From positions 124,001-188,000 of the forward strand of contig NZ_JAKNCJ010000002.1 in assembly GCF_023509525.1 (NCBI RefSeq): a stretch of DNA of 64,000 bases, read 5' to 3'. Numbering within the stretch: the stretch's first letter is position 1; each line of letters begins with the position of its first letter. Source of the stretch: Brachybacterium equifaecis (GTDB lineage Bacteria; Actinomycetota; Actinomycetes; Actinomycetales; Dermabacteraceae). Position numbers and translations under genes: made by a program. Below are positions 63,075 to 64,000 of the stretch, one piece after another. Under the pieces are notes generated by a model. The model ran no database searches and had not been told where the DNA came from. It saw nothing but the letters and a program-made list of their open reading frames with translations.

Positions 63075-63242
63075 CGCACGCACCTGTTCTGCTCCGGATT
63101 CTGGTCGTTCACGCGCCCCGCTCCCCCGCCTCCCGGGAAGGCCGCGCCGTTCGCGGCGGGGAGGAGGCGTGCGCTCGAGGACCTCGAGCGCGCAGCAGGG
63201 CTGATCCCATCCTCTCCGGCCGCCGCGCAGGGGTGAAGGGGT

Positions 63243-63278
63243 CCCGCGCAGGCTTGAGCGGGCCTGGTGGGATTTTTT
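63243..63278 (+). terminator. Plus-strand terminator-like hairpin with T6
   Basis: CCC-GCG-CAGGC / GCCTG-GT-GGG followed by A and six T residues (63273-63278). No plus-strand gene lies upstream, so its role is unclear. Confidence 0.35.
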
Positions 63279-63342
63279 GCCCTCCCGTGACCATCCCCGT
63301 TGCGGGGGTCACTCCCCCGCCCCGGGCCGGTGCGGATCGGCC

Positions 63343-63434
63343 CGGGAACGCCGGACGGGCCGGTCCCGGAACACCGGACGGGCCGGGTCGGGAACGTCCG
63401 ACCGACCGAGCCGGGAACGCCGGACGGGCCGGCC
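63343..63434. repeat. Four 23-bp tandem repeats
   Basis: Units at 63343, 63366, 63389 and 63412 follow CGGGAACGCCGGACGGGCC plus four variable bases. Unit 3 is the most diverged. The array abuts the rpoC terminator. Confidence 0.8.
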
Positions 63435-63458
63435 CTCCGCGAGGAGGACCGGCCCGTC
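63423..63458 (-). terminator. rpoC terminator
   Basis: GACGGGCCGG / CCGGCCCGTC outer stem with CCTCC/GGAGG pairing inside, 19 bases past the rpoC stop. Its outer right arm shares sequence with the 23-bp repeat array. Confidence 0.75.
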
Positions 63459-63476
63459 AGCGCCGCAGGGGCGAGG

Positions 63477-64000
<524 letters not shown>

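Larger units (their letters stand above)
63075..63476. other. rpoC / RlpA-gene spacer
   Basis: A 402-base gene-free spacer. It holds the rpoC terminator (63423-63458), four 23-bp repeats (63343-63434), a GTGAC-CAT-CCCCG-TTG-CGGGG-GTCAC hairpin (63287-63312), and a plus-strand terminator-like element with T6 (63243-63278). No promoter for the RlpA gene is convincing. Confidence 0.6.

Noticed and set aside
63075-63342. c-di-AMP (ydaO-type) riboswitch upstream of the RpfB-like gene
   Set aside because: Such riboswitches often precede rpf genes in actinobacteria, but I could not find their conserved motifs in this leader.

Overview
The window is a single stretch of very GC-rich chromosome with GTG/TTG starts, TANNNT -10 boxes, leaderless genes, a Tat-exported substrate-binding lipoprotein, a mycobacterial-type htdX-fabG4-fadA2 cluster and DUF348/G5 cell-wall proteins. 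Together these indicate an actinobacterium of the order Micrococcales. Brachybacterium/Dermabacteraceae is my best guess, but it is inference from gene style and not a search result. I recognised no rRNA, tRNA, CRISPR array, prophage or insertion sequence.

Layout. (1) 1-4.1 kb: purine genes purD-purC, a convergent metallo-hydrolase, then purS-purQ; the partner purL lies 19 kb away at 23.3-25.6 kb. (2) 4.2-25 kb: accessory and metabolic genes, namely a regulator/membrane-protein pair with a clear operator, an erythromycin-esterase-like gene divergent from a 14-TM drug exporter, a nucleoside hydrolase, two linked deoxynucleoside kinases, an rRNA-type methyltransferase, an orphan gene, a fatty-acid module (HtdX, FabG4, FadA2, TetR, acyl-CoA oxidase), an S41 protease and a 13E12-type HNH protein. 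(3) 25.6-33.3 kb: a surface module in which an SLH-anchored sialidase and an SLH-anchored peptidoglycan amidase flank a polysaccharide pyruvyl transferase fused to a GT2 glycosyltransferase. SLH domains bind pyruvylated wall polysaccharide, so these three genes plausibly make and use one anchoring system. (4) 33.4-52.1 kb: the S10, spc and alpha ribosomal operons on the minus strand, interrupted between rpsQ and rplN by an MHS transporter, and carrying an rplN leader terminator, a secY promoter inside an inverted repeat, and a five-unit 24-bp hairpin array between rpsM and rpmJ. (5) 52.4-55.8 kb: a three-gene sugar ABC transporter resembling NgcEFG. (6) 56.0-61.4 kb: a stress protein and the str operon (rpsL-rpsG-fusA-tuf). 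(7) 61.8-64.0 kb: a DUF348-G5-RlpA wall protein and the 3' end of rpoC, cut by the window edge.

Two expression styles coexist. Eight accessory or metabolic genes have a -10 box six or seven bases before the start codon and are predicted to be leaderless. The ribosomal and str genes have Shine-Dalgarno sites, overlapping stop/start codons, long structured leaders and TTGNCN-N18-TANNNT-like promoters. Many intergenic spaces hold private short tandem repeats able to fold as hairpins.
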